DNA of 64,000 nucleotides from contig CM049316.1 in assembly GCA_026874595.1 (NCBI GenBank), forward strand, positions 2,866,339 through 2,930,338, written 5' to 3'. Numbering within the stretch: position 1 is the stretch's first letter; each line of letters opens with the position of its first letter. Shown here piece by piece: positions 13,159-25,096 of this stretch. The notes below the pieces were generated by a model. The model had not been told where the DNA came from. It ran no database searches and was given only the letters and a program-made list of their open reading frames with translations. The stretch is from Sipunculus nudus (Eukaryota > Annelida > Sipuncula > Golfingiida > Sipunculidae). A program made the translations under genes and the position numbers.

Positions 13159-14282
13159 ATTGTCGTAAGATGGTCCTGGCGCTATCCACGCTTTACATCC
13201 TCTTAAGGACCTTTGAGTTAACTACTCGGTTCTCCCGTGTCTGCCCTGTTGTCCACAAGATCGATGGCAGCTCCCAGCCACTTGTCATCGGCACAACCAG
13301 ATGCGGCCTTGACCTTCAACGTCATTACCGCAAAGACCCTGTCAAATTATTGCTCAGCGTCTTGATGCCAGAAAAACGTTCAGAGCTTTAAATAATTCAA
13401 TCCTAATTAAGAATCGAAAACCCTTTGTGCCCTTTACATGCTGTAATCAAGAGGAACTTAGGGTCACATGGCCTCCAGAAGACATGTATCTACCAAATGC
13501 AGTGCTCCTTTTTATGCATTTTCAAAAAACTTCTACATAGTCATAGATATGTGCAGAAAAAGGGCATTCAAATGATTATTAGTGTAAGCCTTTACGAAAA
13601 TTTATTTCGTGATCAAGCATATTCTTACAATTATGCAAAGAGTGCATTAGTTTTAAATATGTTTAAATATAAAAATGTAGTTGTTTTTAATATGGTAAGG
13701 TTTATTCCAGTAGCAATGAATTAAAAATGGAGATAATGACTTGCTAGGTTTGGGATAGTTTCCAGGGGACCAAGGTCTTCCAAAACAAAAATATAGGCCT
13801 AGACATTTTGGTGGTGAAGGCAATGCCACTATATTATGCATTTTAAAATTTTAATGATTTTTTAAAAATAGTAACACGATTAACCAGTCATAAAAAGACG
13901 CACAGAACCAGCTAGGGTAGTCGACGTCGTCGTCGGAATCATAAATACACGTAGGTACTTCGCTTGTAAGGCACCGTAAAACATATACAACCACGAATGT
14001 ACACTGAAAATTAAGCATATTTGAAGATGGTCAAAATATACGGAACCTGAAGCTAATATGATTAAAGGTACATATTTATTTGAAATGTATGTGTATCATC
14101 TCGAGTTATAGTTAATTTTGGCTGAATACAAAAGTAATCCAACTCAACATACGGACTTATTAGAATAAATTCACCTGTTCTGTGCGTAGTCAACACAATC
14201 CGCGTGTGTATGTTTACAGTGACAAGAGTACTGCGTTACCACAGGTCCCACCTTGAGCATGTGGTACAACTCCAAACAAGGA
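13159..14282. other. STX16 upstream region
   Basis: Upstream of the STX16 start codon the first about 230 bp are richer in CpG than the surroundings, as expected of a TATA-less promoter and 5' UTR. No TATA box is evident. A 73-codon ORF on the plus strand (13,170-13,391) overlaps this region but resembles nothing recognised. The rest shows no gene. Confidence 0.4.
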
Positions 14283-14290
14283 GAAGCTGA

Positions 14291-14845
14291 CAGGGGCGGA
14301 TTAAGGGGGTGGCTGAGTGGGCTGCAGCCAAGGGCCCCCAGTATTTAGGGGGCCCCAAAATGAGTTTAAAAAATGTTAAACAAAAACCTCAAACCACATT
14401 CATGAACAATGACTTGAAGAGAGACGGATGCTAACTTTCATGGCCATATGCTTTGGGTATCTAAACATTTAATACAGAGACCTTATTTGATATAACATTG
14501 TGCAAAATACCTCCTTCTTAATTTGATTGTAGTTCGTGGATAACAGTATCAATTGTAATGTTTCCCCAAAAAATGTTCCTTCGGTTCGACGTCACTATAA
14601 CAAATAGTTATTGGACACCAATGATAGATCATTTTTAATGAATGTGTACTTAATTGATGACTCTGCCTTGAAAATAATTCGAAAACGTGGCATCTGTTAG
14701 TGTTATAATATACATATCACATACCCAATATACTTATCATTATATCAATATACCAATATATAAATCATTTCATTATATCAATTTGATGAAAGGGCCCCTG
14801 TGTGAAGCGCAGCCAGGGGCCCCATGCGTCACTGATCCGCCCCTG
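14291..14845 (+). mobile_element. Non-autonomous hAT transposon (555-bp MITE)
   Basis: Perfect 11-bp terminal inverted repeats CAGGGGCGGAT/ATCCGCCCCTG, flanked by a perfect 8-bp target duplication GAAGCTGA (14283-14290 and 14846-14853). Subterminal GGGGCCCC-type stretches occur at both ends. No transposase reading frame. The 8-bp duplication and CAGGG ends are hAT hallmarks. Confidence 0.9.
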
Positions 14846-15540
14846 GAAGCTGACTGAAAAGAACGTAACAGGCCTATACACTTTGATCTTTGCACAGAAG
14901 GCCGATGGGCGAGAGAGATGAGATAGGCCTATGGGTCGAAGAAGAAACACCGGTTGGTAGCTTGATATCTTGATTTGTAAAGGTGCGTGGTTCGGCTTTT
15001 TCCCCCTTTTTTTGCCATTGCAGGTTTATCTGAACTTTGTACAGGAGCAAGCAAATGGTTTAAGAATGAAAAATTGGAGGATACAAAAAAATATTTACGA
15101 AAAAACTGTACTTCATGTATATTTAACATATCTGATAAGTGAATTATATTTAATAAGCCCCCCCCCCTTAAATTTTTGTATATTAATGCAGCAGATACCA
15201 GTTCATGTGGCCACTTGTAGGCCTAAGAAGTTTTACGATAAATTACTCCTTAACTTGGTGTCCTAGGGTCCCATATGCATTTTATATTTAGTAACAACAT
15301 AAGAATTTCGGTTAATCCTCTTCAGAAATATTTGGGGTTGCCCTGAAACCGGTACCTCTATCTGTGATGGGTCCTATTAATATATTCAGTGTTAAAACAC
15401 ACTGTCACCTAAATACCTTTCGAATATATATTAATTTCTAAAAAAAAACTATTTTTTAACTTCTCTGTATTTTCAGAAGTATTTTTATATATTTCTTCAC
15501 CAGTTATTGACTGCACGATTTTGACTTTGGACAAGCTCTT

Positions 15541-16158
<618 letters not shown>

Positions 16159-16349
16159 CTCTCCGTCCTGTACGAAAAAAGTTTTCTCTAAAACAGCTTT
16201 CTTTTTGCGATCACAAATACTAAGTTTTTACAACATTTCAAAACCATCTTATTACAACATTACATAAACTTGTCGTTTACAACATTTCATAAACATCTCG
16301 ATAAGCAATCAGCAAGTACATTGTCTTTCCCTTTAATGTGTCTGATTTC

Positions 16350-17539
16350 AAGATTATAATCCTGTAAAAACAAACTCCATCTCAACCATCTTTAATTTTT
16401 ACACTTTAACTTGTTCATGAACGTGAGGGGATTGTGATCACTGAAGACAATGATAGGCTTGACTGATGAAGTAACATGAACTTCAAAATGTCACAATGCC
16501 AAAATCAAAGCCAAACATTCTTTTTCAATACTGGAGTTGATTCTCTGGTTTGCAATAAACTTTCTTGAAAAATAACAAATTGGATGATCTATGCCATCAC
16601 TGCCTTCTTGTAACACAGCACCAGCAGCAGTATCACTAGCATCTACAGCTAACTTAAAGGGTACAGAAAAGTTTGGGGCTGCTTAAACTGGTGAACTTTG
16701 CAGAATGGCTTTCAAATTCTGAAATGCATTTTCACACTGAACATTCCAACGAACTTTAGTTTCTTCTTTAACAAATTAGTTAAAGGTTCAGCTACAGTAG
16801 AAAAATTTGGACAAAACTTTATGTAATATCCAACTATACCAAGAAAACGCATTATTTGCTTTTTGTTTTTGTTTTTGTTTTTTTTTTGGTCTAGGAAATG
16901 CAGAAATAACACTTATTTTAGCATCAACAGTTTTGCTTGACCCAACAATATGACCCAAAAATGTTACCTGTGCATGACAAAACTCAGATTTGACTAAGTT
17001 GATGGTCAGACGTGCTTCGCTGAGTCTTTCAAAAAGGTCGCGAAGAATTTGTAGATGTTTCTACCATATGTCCTTGTAATCCATGAGGTCATCAATATAT
17101 GCGTCGCAGCCTTGAATGTCCTTGACAACCATATGGATGAGGCGCTCGAACGTGGCTGGCGAGTTCTTCATGCCAAACGGCATAACTTTATACTGGTACA
17201 GTTCAGTGGAACTTGCCAAAATCCTTTTAGCAAGTAAAACTTGGAGACATATCTGGAGCTACATACTCTATCAATACAATCATCAGTCCTCGGAATCGGG
17301 AACGTGTCAGTCTTGGTGACAGAGTTCAGTTTTCGATAATCTGTGCACATGCGGTAACTTCCATCAGGTTTGGGCACAACAATACATGGTGAACTCCAGT
17401 CACTGTTACAAGGTTCAATAAAATCATTGTCCAACAAATATTGAACCTCCTCTTGTAGATACTTTTGCTTTCCTGGATTCAGTCTACAAGGATGCTGCTT
17501 GAATGCGCTTGCCTCGCCCACATCGACGTCATGGCTCAA
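16350..17539 (-). pseudogene. Reverse transcriptase and RNase H of Gmr1-like element, broken
   Basis: RT begins near 17,539 with the gypsy-type KQHPCRLNP and DWSSPCIVVPKPDGSYRMC motifs. The YIDD active site lies at about 17,086-17,110. A deletion with frame change at about 17,200 removes residues between FWQVPL and YQYKVMPFGMKN. RNase H follows with VDASDTAAGAVLQ (about 16,620-16,650) and has in-frame stops at about 16,490 and 16,395. A T-rich run (minus A-rich) at 16,860-16,890 also disturbs the frame. The frame also changes between the integrase part and RT at about 17,540-17,560. Confidence 0.85.
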
Positions 17540-18977
17540 TTTGTTAATTCGCGTTGGAATGTCAGGTTGTTAAGCACGTCTGAGTTTTTAAATGGTACTG
17601 TAACACACTGAATGTCTACATCACACTTACAATCAGTATCTACTTTAACTGGGCAAGGGTAAGTTTTTACACAGTTAACAGCAGTAACACTATGTTTAAC
17701 ATCTAATGTGCTATTTCTGTCAAAATATGGTTTCAACGTGTTAACATGGCACAGTTGTTTCTTCTTACGCCTATCTGGTGTTAACAGTATGTAATTTAAA
17801 TCACTGACTTTCTTGTCAAAAATGTAAAGACCAGAATACCTAGCTTGTAGAGGTCTGCCAGGGATGGGAAGTAAGGCAAGGACCTTTTCACCAGGCTCAA
17901 ACGTCCTACATACAGTGTGCTTGTCATATTTTGTTTTCATTTTACTTTTGTAGATTTTAGATTAGAATTTGCAATCTCACAAACATTGTGTAGCTTAGTG
18001 CGAAAGTCTGAGACATACTGCAATAAACTAAGAGAATCAGGATTTTCACACAAGAGTTTTTCTTTAAGCAGTGTAAATGGACCCCGAAATGAGTGTCCGA
18101 AAACTAGTTCAGAGGGACTGAAACCCTAGAACTCTCTGACAGCAAACAGAAATAGGTGGATTCCTTCATTCCAGTCTTTTTGTGTGTCATAACAATAGGT
18201 CCTAATCATGTTTTTTAATGTCTGGGCGCCCTGACTTTCAAGAAGGTATGGCGAAGAGCTGTACTGTTTTATACCTAGCTCAAGCATAACTTGCTGGAAT
18301 AAGCCAGACATAAAATTAGACCCTTGGTCAGACTGGACGGATTTTGGTAATCCAAACATCGTAAAAAAAACTTGGTAAGAGCCTTGTCAACACTTTTGGC
18401 ATTAATTTTGCGCAATGGTATTGCCTCAGGGAACCTGGTAGATGCGCACATAATTGTCAGCAAGTATTCATGTCCAGATTTTGTTTTGGGCAGTGGTCCA
18501 ACACAATCAACAATAATCCTACTAAATGGTTCCTCGAAAGCAGGAATAGGCCTAAGCGGGGATTTAGGAGGAATCCTGATTGGGCTTGCCTACCATCTGG
18601 CATGTGTGGCATGATTTACAGTATTGTACAACATCTGTCCTGAGATTAGGCCAATAGAAATGTGTACTAACTTTCTGATAAGTTTTATTTATACCTAAAT
18701 GGCCAGACAAAGGAGCCTTAAGTGCCATGCTTAGAATTTCATTGCGATAGCTTTTGGGCACTACTATTTGATGTTTGATGGCCCACTCCTCATCAGCGCA
18801 TATATCAGGTGATCGCCATTTACGCATAAGCACTCCATTTTTTACATAGAAACAAACTGGGTTTTGTGACAGTTCATCTTCAGAAACTGCCCTGGGAAAC
18901 AAACATGAAATATCAGGGTCCTTATGCTGTTCCGCGATAAGTTCTGACCTTGAAAATGCTGCATCCTGTACGGGCAA
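17536..18977 (-). pseudogene. Integrase of Gmr1-like element, broken
   Basis: The zinc-binding H-H-C-C module is visible (HLGINKTYQKVSTHFYW... CKSCHTCQ, about 18,600-18,720). The catalytic core has an STRFPEAIP segment (about 18,425-18,450), SDQGSNF with the second Asp (about 18,315-18,340) and ESQGA with the third acidic residue (about 18,235). Residues after ESQGA are deleted and two frame changes occur near 18,360 and 18,126. The C-terminal part (17,536-17,940) has FEPGEKVLALLPIPGRPLQ and a stretch ending in LKPYFDR. Confidence 0.85.
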
Positions 18978-19315
18978 GTCGTTAGACGAGTCACTAGTGA
19001 CTCCCAGAGTGTTATTATCTAAACCATTATGCTATTGTGTGTTTTTCTTGGCCATAGATCTAGTGACAGCACATGGAGGATACAAACCAGGAATCTCCTG
19101 ATTTTCTGGATCAGTGTCCTGATCACAGGACGGCTTTTCTGTCACTTTTGGTACAGGCTGTATTTTGCCACCTGCTGCATCATTGCCTAGTAGCAACTGA
19201 ATTCCCTTAAAGGGTAAAGTAGATCTTATGCATACAGTAATATTCCCAGAAATTAGATCTGACTAAATTTAAACTGTGAAACGGAACAAAAGTGTGCTTG
19301 TCTGAAAACACACCA

Positions 19316-19837
19316 TTAACAAATGCATGTGCACCTATTAGAGAATGGCAAAGTGTTTGATAACATGAGAGTTTGGCCTAAACCAGTGTCCCTCAAAATT
19401 CTAACAGGGATAGAATCTGAAAAATCACTTGAAAGTGATACAAAACCCTCATGTATGAATGGCTCAAACCACTCCATTTTAGAGTCAGGAGAGGAATCTA
19501 CTAACTCAATTTCATCAAACAAAGAACTGACACTGACACTGTCAGTCATAAACTCTTTTTCAGAGTCACAAAAGGAATCTACATCCTTATTACAATCAAA
19601 CTCCTCATGGGAGTCAACAGAGGAATTTTCCTCAGCAGAAAAAAAATTCTGTTCGTCATAAGAGGACCTGGCCTCATTTGAAATATTCTCCCAAGAGTCA
19701 TAAAAGGACTGAGCCTTATTTAGAGGATACTCCTCGCAGGAGTCTTGAAAGGACCAAGCCTTATAAAATTCCCCGCAGGAATCAAATGAGGTTTTTACCC
19801 CGCAAGCTACGGATTCTTCTTTGGAGTCAGACGGCAC
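19316..19837 (-). pseudogene. Acidic linker and aspartic protease of Gmr1-like element
   Basis: 173-codon open stretch. Its first about 115 residues are very acidic with repeated F-x-DS-x-EE-like blocks. It ends in VRILRDTGLGQTLML, the retroviral-type aspartic protease active site (DTG at 19,390-19,382). It lies upstream of the integrase, consistent with gag-PR-IN-RT-RH order. The frame stops shortly after the active-site region, so the protease is incomplete in one frame. Confidence 0.7.
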
Positions 19838-19939
19838 GTTGGCCTCCGTAGCATCAAACTCTTTTTAGAGTCAATAAAGGAGATGTACACCTTATTTACA
19901 TGAAAAGAGCTTGGCTCTTGTACTATGCTATGCATAGAT

Positions 19940-20222
19940 TTTGAAACAAAACCAGACGGTTTGCTCTTTGCAAGTTTCCAGCAGTCAGATATTAGATGGC
20001 CTTCCTTTTTTTGCAGTAATTACATATTTTCTTTGAAAATGACTGGTCTTTGTTGGACTCAGACACAGTAGACTTGGACTGAGGAGTAGCAATTGACTTT
20101 GTTGAACTATCAGGACTACTAGTACTGGGTGACTGCGCCTTAAACTTCTTTTGACCATACTGATTTACATTCTTGTGTTTGAATGACTGGTTTGATTTGT
20201 TAATAAAAAACTGCATGGACAT
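19940..20222 (-). pseudogene. Gag C-terminal fragment with zinc knuckle
   Basis: A Ser/Lys/Gln-rich stretch leads into CNYC. The His and last Cys of the CCHC knuckle appear in another frame directly after a run of seven A residues (minus strand, about 20,007-20,013), so the knuckle is split by a one-base slip. The gag N-terminus is not present. Confidence 0.6.
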
Positions 20223-20290
20223 ATTTCCCAGAAACTACCCATTTTCCCGATCAGGTCGTAGCAATCTACCACATTGACTGTTTCAACGTT

Positions 20291-21405
20291 TTTTTACCAA
20301 CTGTCATTTTTATTGTTTAGCTATAGAGATGGATGCTGTCTCTCCTCAATTCTCACATATATTAATAAATCACGTTATAATTAGACATGACATGGATTTT
20401 TTTTTTAAAAACTTGATAGCCAAACTTACACAAGAAGGGACAAACATCCGGTTCTATTTTTTATAATAAACAGAGACTTAGACTGCGGGCTTATAAAAAA
20501 AATAATACATCCATTAGGACCTTCGATGGCAGAACAGTGATTTAAAAACCATGGACGATGCGGAAAACCTCGTGAAAACCCTTGACTCACAGACATTTAA
20601 AGGCGATCTAATCACTGAAGTTTATGAGCTAACTATTTATTGTGGCAGCTGCCCTTTTGATAACTGCGACGTTAATTGTGTCCCACGTTTAGTTGTTTTC
20701 TGTAGAAACTTTCATCCTATGATAAATTAAACACACATACACACACATACATATATATGGTATCCCAGAATTAAATAAAAAAAAATCAAATAGGCAAAAT
20801 TATCTGCGTAAACAACAATCACTTCTCTGGATCAGGAAAAATTAAATAAATCAAGGACACGTGTCTGCCAAGATATAAAACATAATATAGGTCTAAAGAC
20901 AACTCGGGGACCGTTAGTCCTTTGTTAATAGTTAACCAACACTTTTCTCCAAGGATAAGTATAGACTTGCTTTATCAGCGTTAACCTCAACTCCTATACA
21001 CAAACAACCTAAAATATCTAGAATTTTTTTTTTTGCTTTGAATTCTTGATAATATTTCTTTTTATATTTAACATTGTAATATCAGAAGCCCCTCTATAAG
21101 TGATAAAACGAGACAAAAAGGGCCAATAATGAGCCCGTAGCAGAATATTAGCTCATAAAAATCATCATACCATTTGTTAGTGAAACGGGCATGCAGGACA
21201 TTTTGAAAGTAATAACAAAATAAAATATCAGACTGCAAAGTTATAAAAAGAAAGGTGATCTGAAAGTAATAAGTAAGGATTCCTTATATATCATCATAAA
21301 TAATGATGAGGCGTTGTAATTATTGATATTAATAACAATAAAATAGAGAGAGAGAGACAGAGAGAAACAGAAATGTAAATTTACAATTATACAACATTGC
21401 TATTC

Positions 21406-21478
<73 letters not shown>

Positions 21479-22280
21479 AGGGGGGGAGAGAAAACGGGTC
21501 AATAATATCCCGACAAGAGAGAGACAGACAGACAGACAGAGAGAGAGTACTTTTACTGAACTGGTTGATCTCCACACCTCATTGTATCGGCCGAGCAAAT
21601 AAATTTAATTATGTGTTTCTTAAACGCGGTACTACATCGGAGAGAAAACGCTTCTATCTTGTTAGTCTTTTAACGTCTTTATATGCACATTTACGTTTTT
21701 TATAGCGTCAAATAGCACGATGGAGTATTTAAGTGAAAAAAACAAACATGGGTAAATAAAGGGTTTGTGTAAAAAGAAGAGATAAAGATTATGATACCAT
21801 CAGGATAAGTGGTTTTTAAAAACACTGGAACATTGTCCAACCGCCCGTAATCTATTTACTATCACATTAAGTCTAAACTGCAAAGGCCATTCGTGAAGGA
21901 AAAAACCCGGATTCCTGATCTTTGATAAAAACACGATGAACCATACGCACGACAGCAGTATTATATTTGCAATATTACATGAGATCCTTCCGGGTCAGAT
22001 GTTACTGAGCTATTTCCAAACACTGGGCAGAGTGGCACTCTGGTGTCGATCGTTGAATCCGTGTTGAACGGAAAGCACAATGTTTAATATAGAAATCTAA
22101 TTAGATTCAGAATCATCTTTACGAATGACATTCAGAAATTTGTTAAGAGGGGCCTGGGATAAAGTGTGAAGTGTGTGTCAAAGAAGAAATGATACATTAG
22201 TAGTTGTATATAGAAAGCGACTGAAACAGTCTCCAGAAAACAGTCACCAGAAAAGATACAGTCCTTGAAACAAGTTAACC
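20291..22280. other. Intergenic region between retroelement and TIR gene
   Basis: AT-rich, no recognised gene. It contains (AC)n/(TA)n at 20,730-20,760 and the (TA)n-(GA)n tract at 21,407-21,480. A 59-codon plus-strand ORF at 20,551-20,730 starts MDDAENLVKTLDSQ and has five Cys but no recognisable relatives. The last about 300 bp presumably include the receptor promoter and 5' UTR; no clear TATA element was assigned. Confidence 0.4.
21407..21550 (+). repeat. (TA)n-(GA)n-(GACA)n compound microsatellite
   Basis: Short TA tract, then about 60 bp of GA repeats, a G-rich interruption, and GACAGACAGACAGA at 21,525-21,545. ORFs rich in Arg/Glu or Ser/Leu across it are repeat artefacts. Confidence 0.9.
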
Positions 22281-24002
22281 ATGATAAGAGGTCTCATATT
22301 TCTGATGTATTCATTCTGGATTTTATACCTTCAACTGTGCAGAAGGTCTAAAGGTGACCGATACACTGGAATAGTTGATGCAAAAGACGGTTGGTCGGGA
22401 TTTGTGGTAAGCAGAACGACAGCACAAGTAAGTTTTAACATAAGAGTCTATTCGGTAAATATTGCATTGGAAATGTTGCCAGAATGCAAACGGGGCACCA
22501 TGAACATCCATGTTTTTATCTCAGATATAACACACACAATACCACGGATCTCATGTGCTGATCTTAATAAACACGCAACAATCAAACATGTTATCGGTCG
22601 AACGTATCTCCCGATGATTTGCTTCAAAGAGGGCAAAACCTGTACTTGCAACTCTCATCTACTATTTCCCTATAGTAGAATATCTTCTCGCATATACATT
22701 GGATTTGATTTCTGTGCTATCAGAAAATCTCTGAAAATGAGATACGATATGACTTTAAGACCCCTTAAATATACATGCACTGTGCCTTCACCTACGTTTC
22801 TATGTGCGGGAAAAGGTGTTGTGGATAGGTACTTGATAAACAATTACGGCACTCAAAAACAAATTAAATTTTTAAGTGATGAGGTTGTGAATATTATTGT
22901 TCAGAACGCCCATAGAATAGGTTGTTACCAGTATCTCGCAGAAGTCTTGTGTCGGATTAAATACCCAAATTGTCCAGGTGATAATACAACCGTGATCTGC
23001 CGCGAGGCATGTGTGGACGCCAGCAAAGCATGCGATACTATGCTGTCGGCAGTTGGCGAAGCCCCCTTCATTGGCGGATTATGTCTCTTGTTTCCATCAC
23101 TAAGACACAACAATGAATGCTGGTACAAAGCGCCTTACTGTGGAGAACCACCAAATGTTACGCACGCATATGCAAGAATCTCTCGTTACGATCATAATGA
23201 TTATTCTGTCTTGTATTCCTGCCAGGCTAGTTACATATTAGTCGGCGCTGGAGAGGTCAAATGTTCTTTGTCTGGAACATGGAACGGGACAGCCCCAACG
23301 TGCATTAAAGAAAAAAAGCTGCCATTGATTGTAATAATTGCATCATCATTACTTGTAATTTTGTTTAATCTCGCGGCTGGGCTGGTTGTTTACTTTCGAA
23401 AGGAATTGCTAGCAGTGGCATATGTCAGATTCGGTTGTACCATTGGAAGACGCTTTGAAAGACGTCGACGTTACGCTGCTTACATCGTTTCAGAAGGGGA
23501 TGACGCTGACGATTTTGTGATTCAAACCTTGCTGCCAGCTCTAGAGGATGACCATCGCTTATCGGTGCTGGCTAATGTGAGGGATGGACTTTTGGGAGCA
23601 TCGTTGCAAGAAGACTGTTTTATTGCTATGAAGGAATGTTCTCGGGCAGTGTTTGTGATCAACCAAGAATTTTTTAGGTCCCCTTTACTCCAACACCTTT
23701 TTCAGCAGGTTGAGGAATATGAGGAAGCTATCCCTGGATTCCGCATCATTATACTCCTTGACAAATCTTGCAGGAGACAGAAAACAAGAAACAAGTCGTT
23801 GGATGCCTACCTGAGGGCGGGTGTCTTTCTTTCCCCTGAAAAGCCCTGTTTCATTGAGAGACTGCTGTACCATCTACCTTCCTACAAAGTGGAAGAAAGC
23901 GCTACTTCTGAGGTTGAAAATAATGAACAGATGACGAGACAAAATGTCTCTGGGGTAGGAAGACCCGAAGAAAACTCCATCATTCTTGAAGAAGTATGTT
24001 GA
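22281..24002 (+). CDS. Transmembrane receptor: Frizzled CRD + Sushi + TM + cytoplasmic TIR
   Basis: 573-codon uninterrupted ORF, predicted type I membrane protein. Residues 1-22 are a hydrophobic signal peptide. Residues 25-170 form an unassigned domain with Cys 69, 92, 114, 121, 123, 145, 166. Residues 175-283 fit a Frizzled-type cysteine-rich domain (C175, C215, C224, C231, C240, C244, C251, C268, C280; note YLAEVLCRIKYPNC and CREACVDASKAC). Residues 287-341 form one Sushi/CCP module (C287, C314, C328, W334, C341). Residues 347-372 are a TM helix followed by basic residues. Residues 396-535 form a TIR-like domain: YAAYIVSEGDDADDFVIQ (box 1), VRDGLLGAS (box 2 with the usual Pro replaced by Leu), then a CSRAVFVINQEFFRSP strand. 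Potential N-glycosylation sites are N235, N292 and N335. The position of the SARM1-type NADase glutamate appears to be Leu, which favours a signalling rather than enzymatic TIR (inference). Immune sensing is likely but unproven. The final GAAGAAGTATGT could act as a 5' splice site, so the C-terminus may differ. Confidence 0.85.
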   Translation: MIRGLIFLMYSFWILYLQLCRRSKGDRYTGIVDAKDGWSGFVVSRTTAQVSFNIRVYSVNIALEMLPECKRGTMNIHVFISDITHTIPRISCADLNKHATIKHVIGRTYLPMICFKEGKTCTCNSHLLFPYSRISSRIYIGFDFCAIRKSLKMRYDMTLRPLKYTCTVPSPTFLCAGKGVVDRYLINNYGTQKQIKFLSDEVVNIIVQNAHRIGCYQYLAEVLCRIKYPNCPGDNTTVICREACVDASKACDTMLSAVGEAPFIGGLCLLFPSLRHNNECWYKAPYCGEPPNVTHAYARISRYDHNDYSVLYSCQASYILVGAGEVKCSLSGTWNGTAPTCIKEKKLPLIVIIASSLLVILFNLAAGLVVYFRKELLAVAYVRFGCTIGRRFERRRRYAAYIVSEGDDADDFVIQTLLPALEDDHRLSVLANVRDGLLGASLQEDCFIAMKECSRAVFVINQEFFRSPLLQHLFQQVEEYEEAIPGFRIIILLDKSCRRQKTRNKSLDAYLRAGVFLSPEKPCFIERLLYHLPSYKVEESATSEVENNEQMTRQNVSGVGRPEENSIILEEVC

Positions 24003-24332
24003 CTTGAAAAATAGTAGTTTTTATCTTGATATGTTACATTTACATACATTTTTAATTTCACAAGATCCCTTAAACATAACATTTAAGTTTACGTTTGACC
24101 AAATGATACCTGTAGATAAACTCTTGTTCATACATGTGTCCTGTACATCAAAAGGATTATTTTGCAAAAATTCAAAAATTGATGAAACTATAAGAAATGA
24201 CGGAGAGGCAGTTGGAAACTGTGATGTAAGCAAACCTTGTGCTCTGAGCAGAAGTTCAGTTCATTAGGTACTTTGTATCCAGTAGCAGATGTTGCTCTCT
24301 TTTTGCTTTGCTTTTGCTTTTAGGATACATTC

Positions 24333-24338
24333 AATAAA
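24333..24338 (+). promoter_or_regulatory. Candidate poly(A) signal of the TIR receptor gene
   Basis: AATAAA 331 nt downstream of the receptor stop codon, the first canonical hexamer on the plus strand after the gene. Confidence 0.35.
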
Positions 24339-24912
24339 GCGGTCGAACAGCACTCTCGTTACATCATATGTATTTAGCATGCTGCTTATTCGTGTGACGA
24401 CAGCTTGCTTGAGATGGCTTATCTTTGTCAGCTTGCTGTCTTTTTCACGCTCTGCAACAGAACAATTACATCAGTACGCGATTACTTTGAACCTGCATTA
24501 ATCGGCTGATTCAGATGCAGGTTGAGCATGAGTCCTGTCGATACAAAGGAGCAGGATGCCATCAACTGCAATCATCGAGCGTGGAACCACAGCCTTTCCG
24601 TATTGACTGCTGGATTGTCAAAAACCGTGCTAGCAGCGTGAGGTATTCCCGCAGTGTCATAATCTTGTCTACAACGGACACTTGGTTCTTGATCGTTTAG
24701 TTTGAGAATGTCCTCGTTTTATTTTAATACTGATTCTTTGGGATTTTAATGTTATCAGAAGACAATTACGATGTACCGCTTTTGACCCACGTTTATATAA
24801 TTCAGAGCATCCTGTTTTGCTTTTTGTTGGATGGGTGCAAGCTCCTCGCACAGCCGTCCCAGATCTCCTTTATTTCTTGGCCCTGTGCTAGAACCGGTGG
24901 AATCAGGCAAAC

Positions 24913-25096
24913 GAGAGCTGGTGTTGCATGTTTAAAGTTGGAGCAGGATGCACAATCCGATACCATGATCTCATAGGTCTTACACAACTATTTGCTCTGT
25001 GTCAGCCCTTGTGGCGGAACCTAGAGAACCTTGCTGTACAAAGCAGAGGTTAAACCAAATGAGATCTAGGTCGTCTGCAGTTTATAACCGCGTGAG
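24913..25096 (+). repeat. Second copy of the 11-kb dispersed element
   Basis: About 70% identical by eye to 11,057-11,236, with the same order of shared words. It lies about 0.9 kb downstream of the TIR receptor gene. Confidence 0.55.

Noticed and set aside
13170-13391. 73-codon plus ORF starting 12 bp from the STX16 start codon
   Set aside because: Overlaps the expected STX16 5' UTR/promoter and resembles no protein; antisense chance ORF in a GC-richer stretch is simpler.
19323-19661. 112-codon plus ORF
   Set aside because: Antisense shadow of the acidic retroelement linker.
20551-20730. 59-codon plus ORF starting MDDAENLV
   Set aside because: Protein-like start but short, no recognisable relatives or splice context; could be chance.
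21387-21705. ORFs rich in RERE or SLSL
   Set aside because: GA/TC microsatellite translation.
20291-22000. 5' LTR of the retroelement
   Set aside because: No second copy of the 15.7-16.1 kb LTR sequence was found; the element is taken as 5'-truncated.
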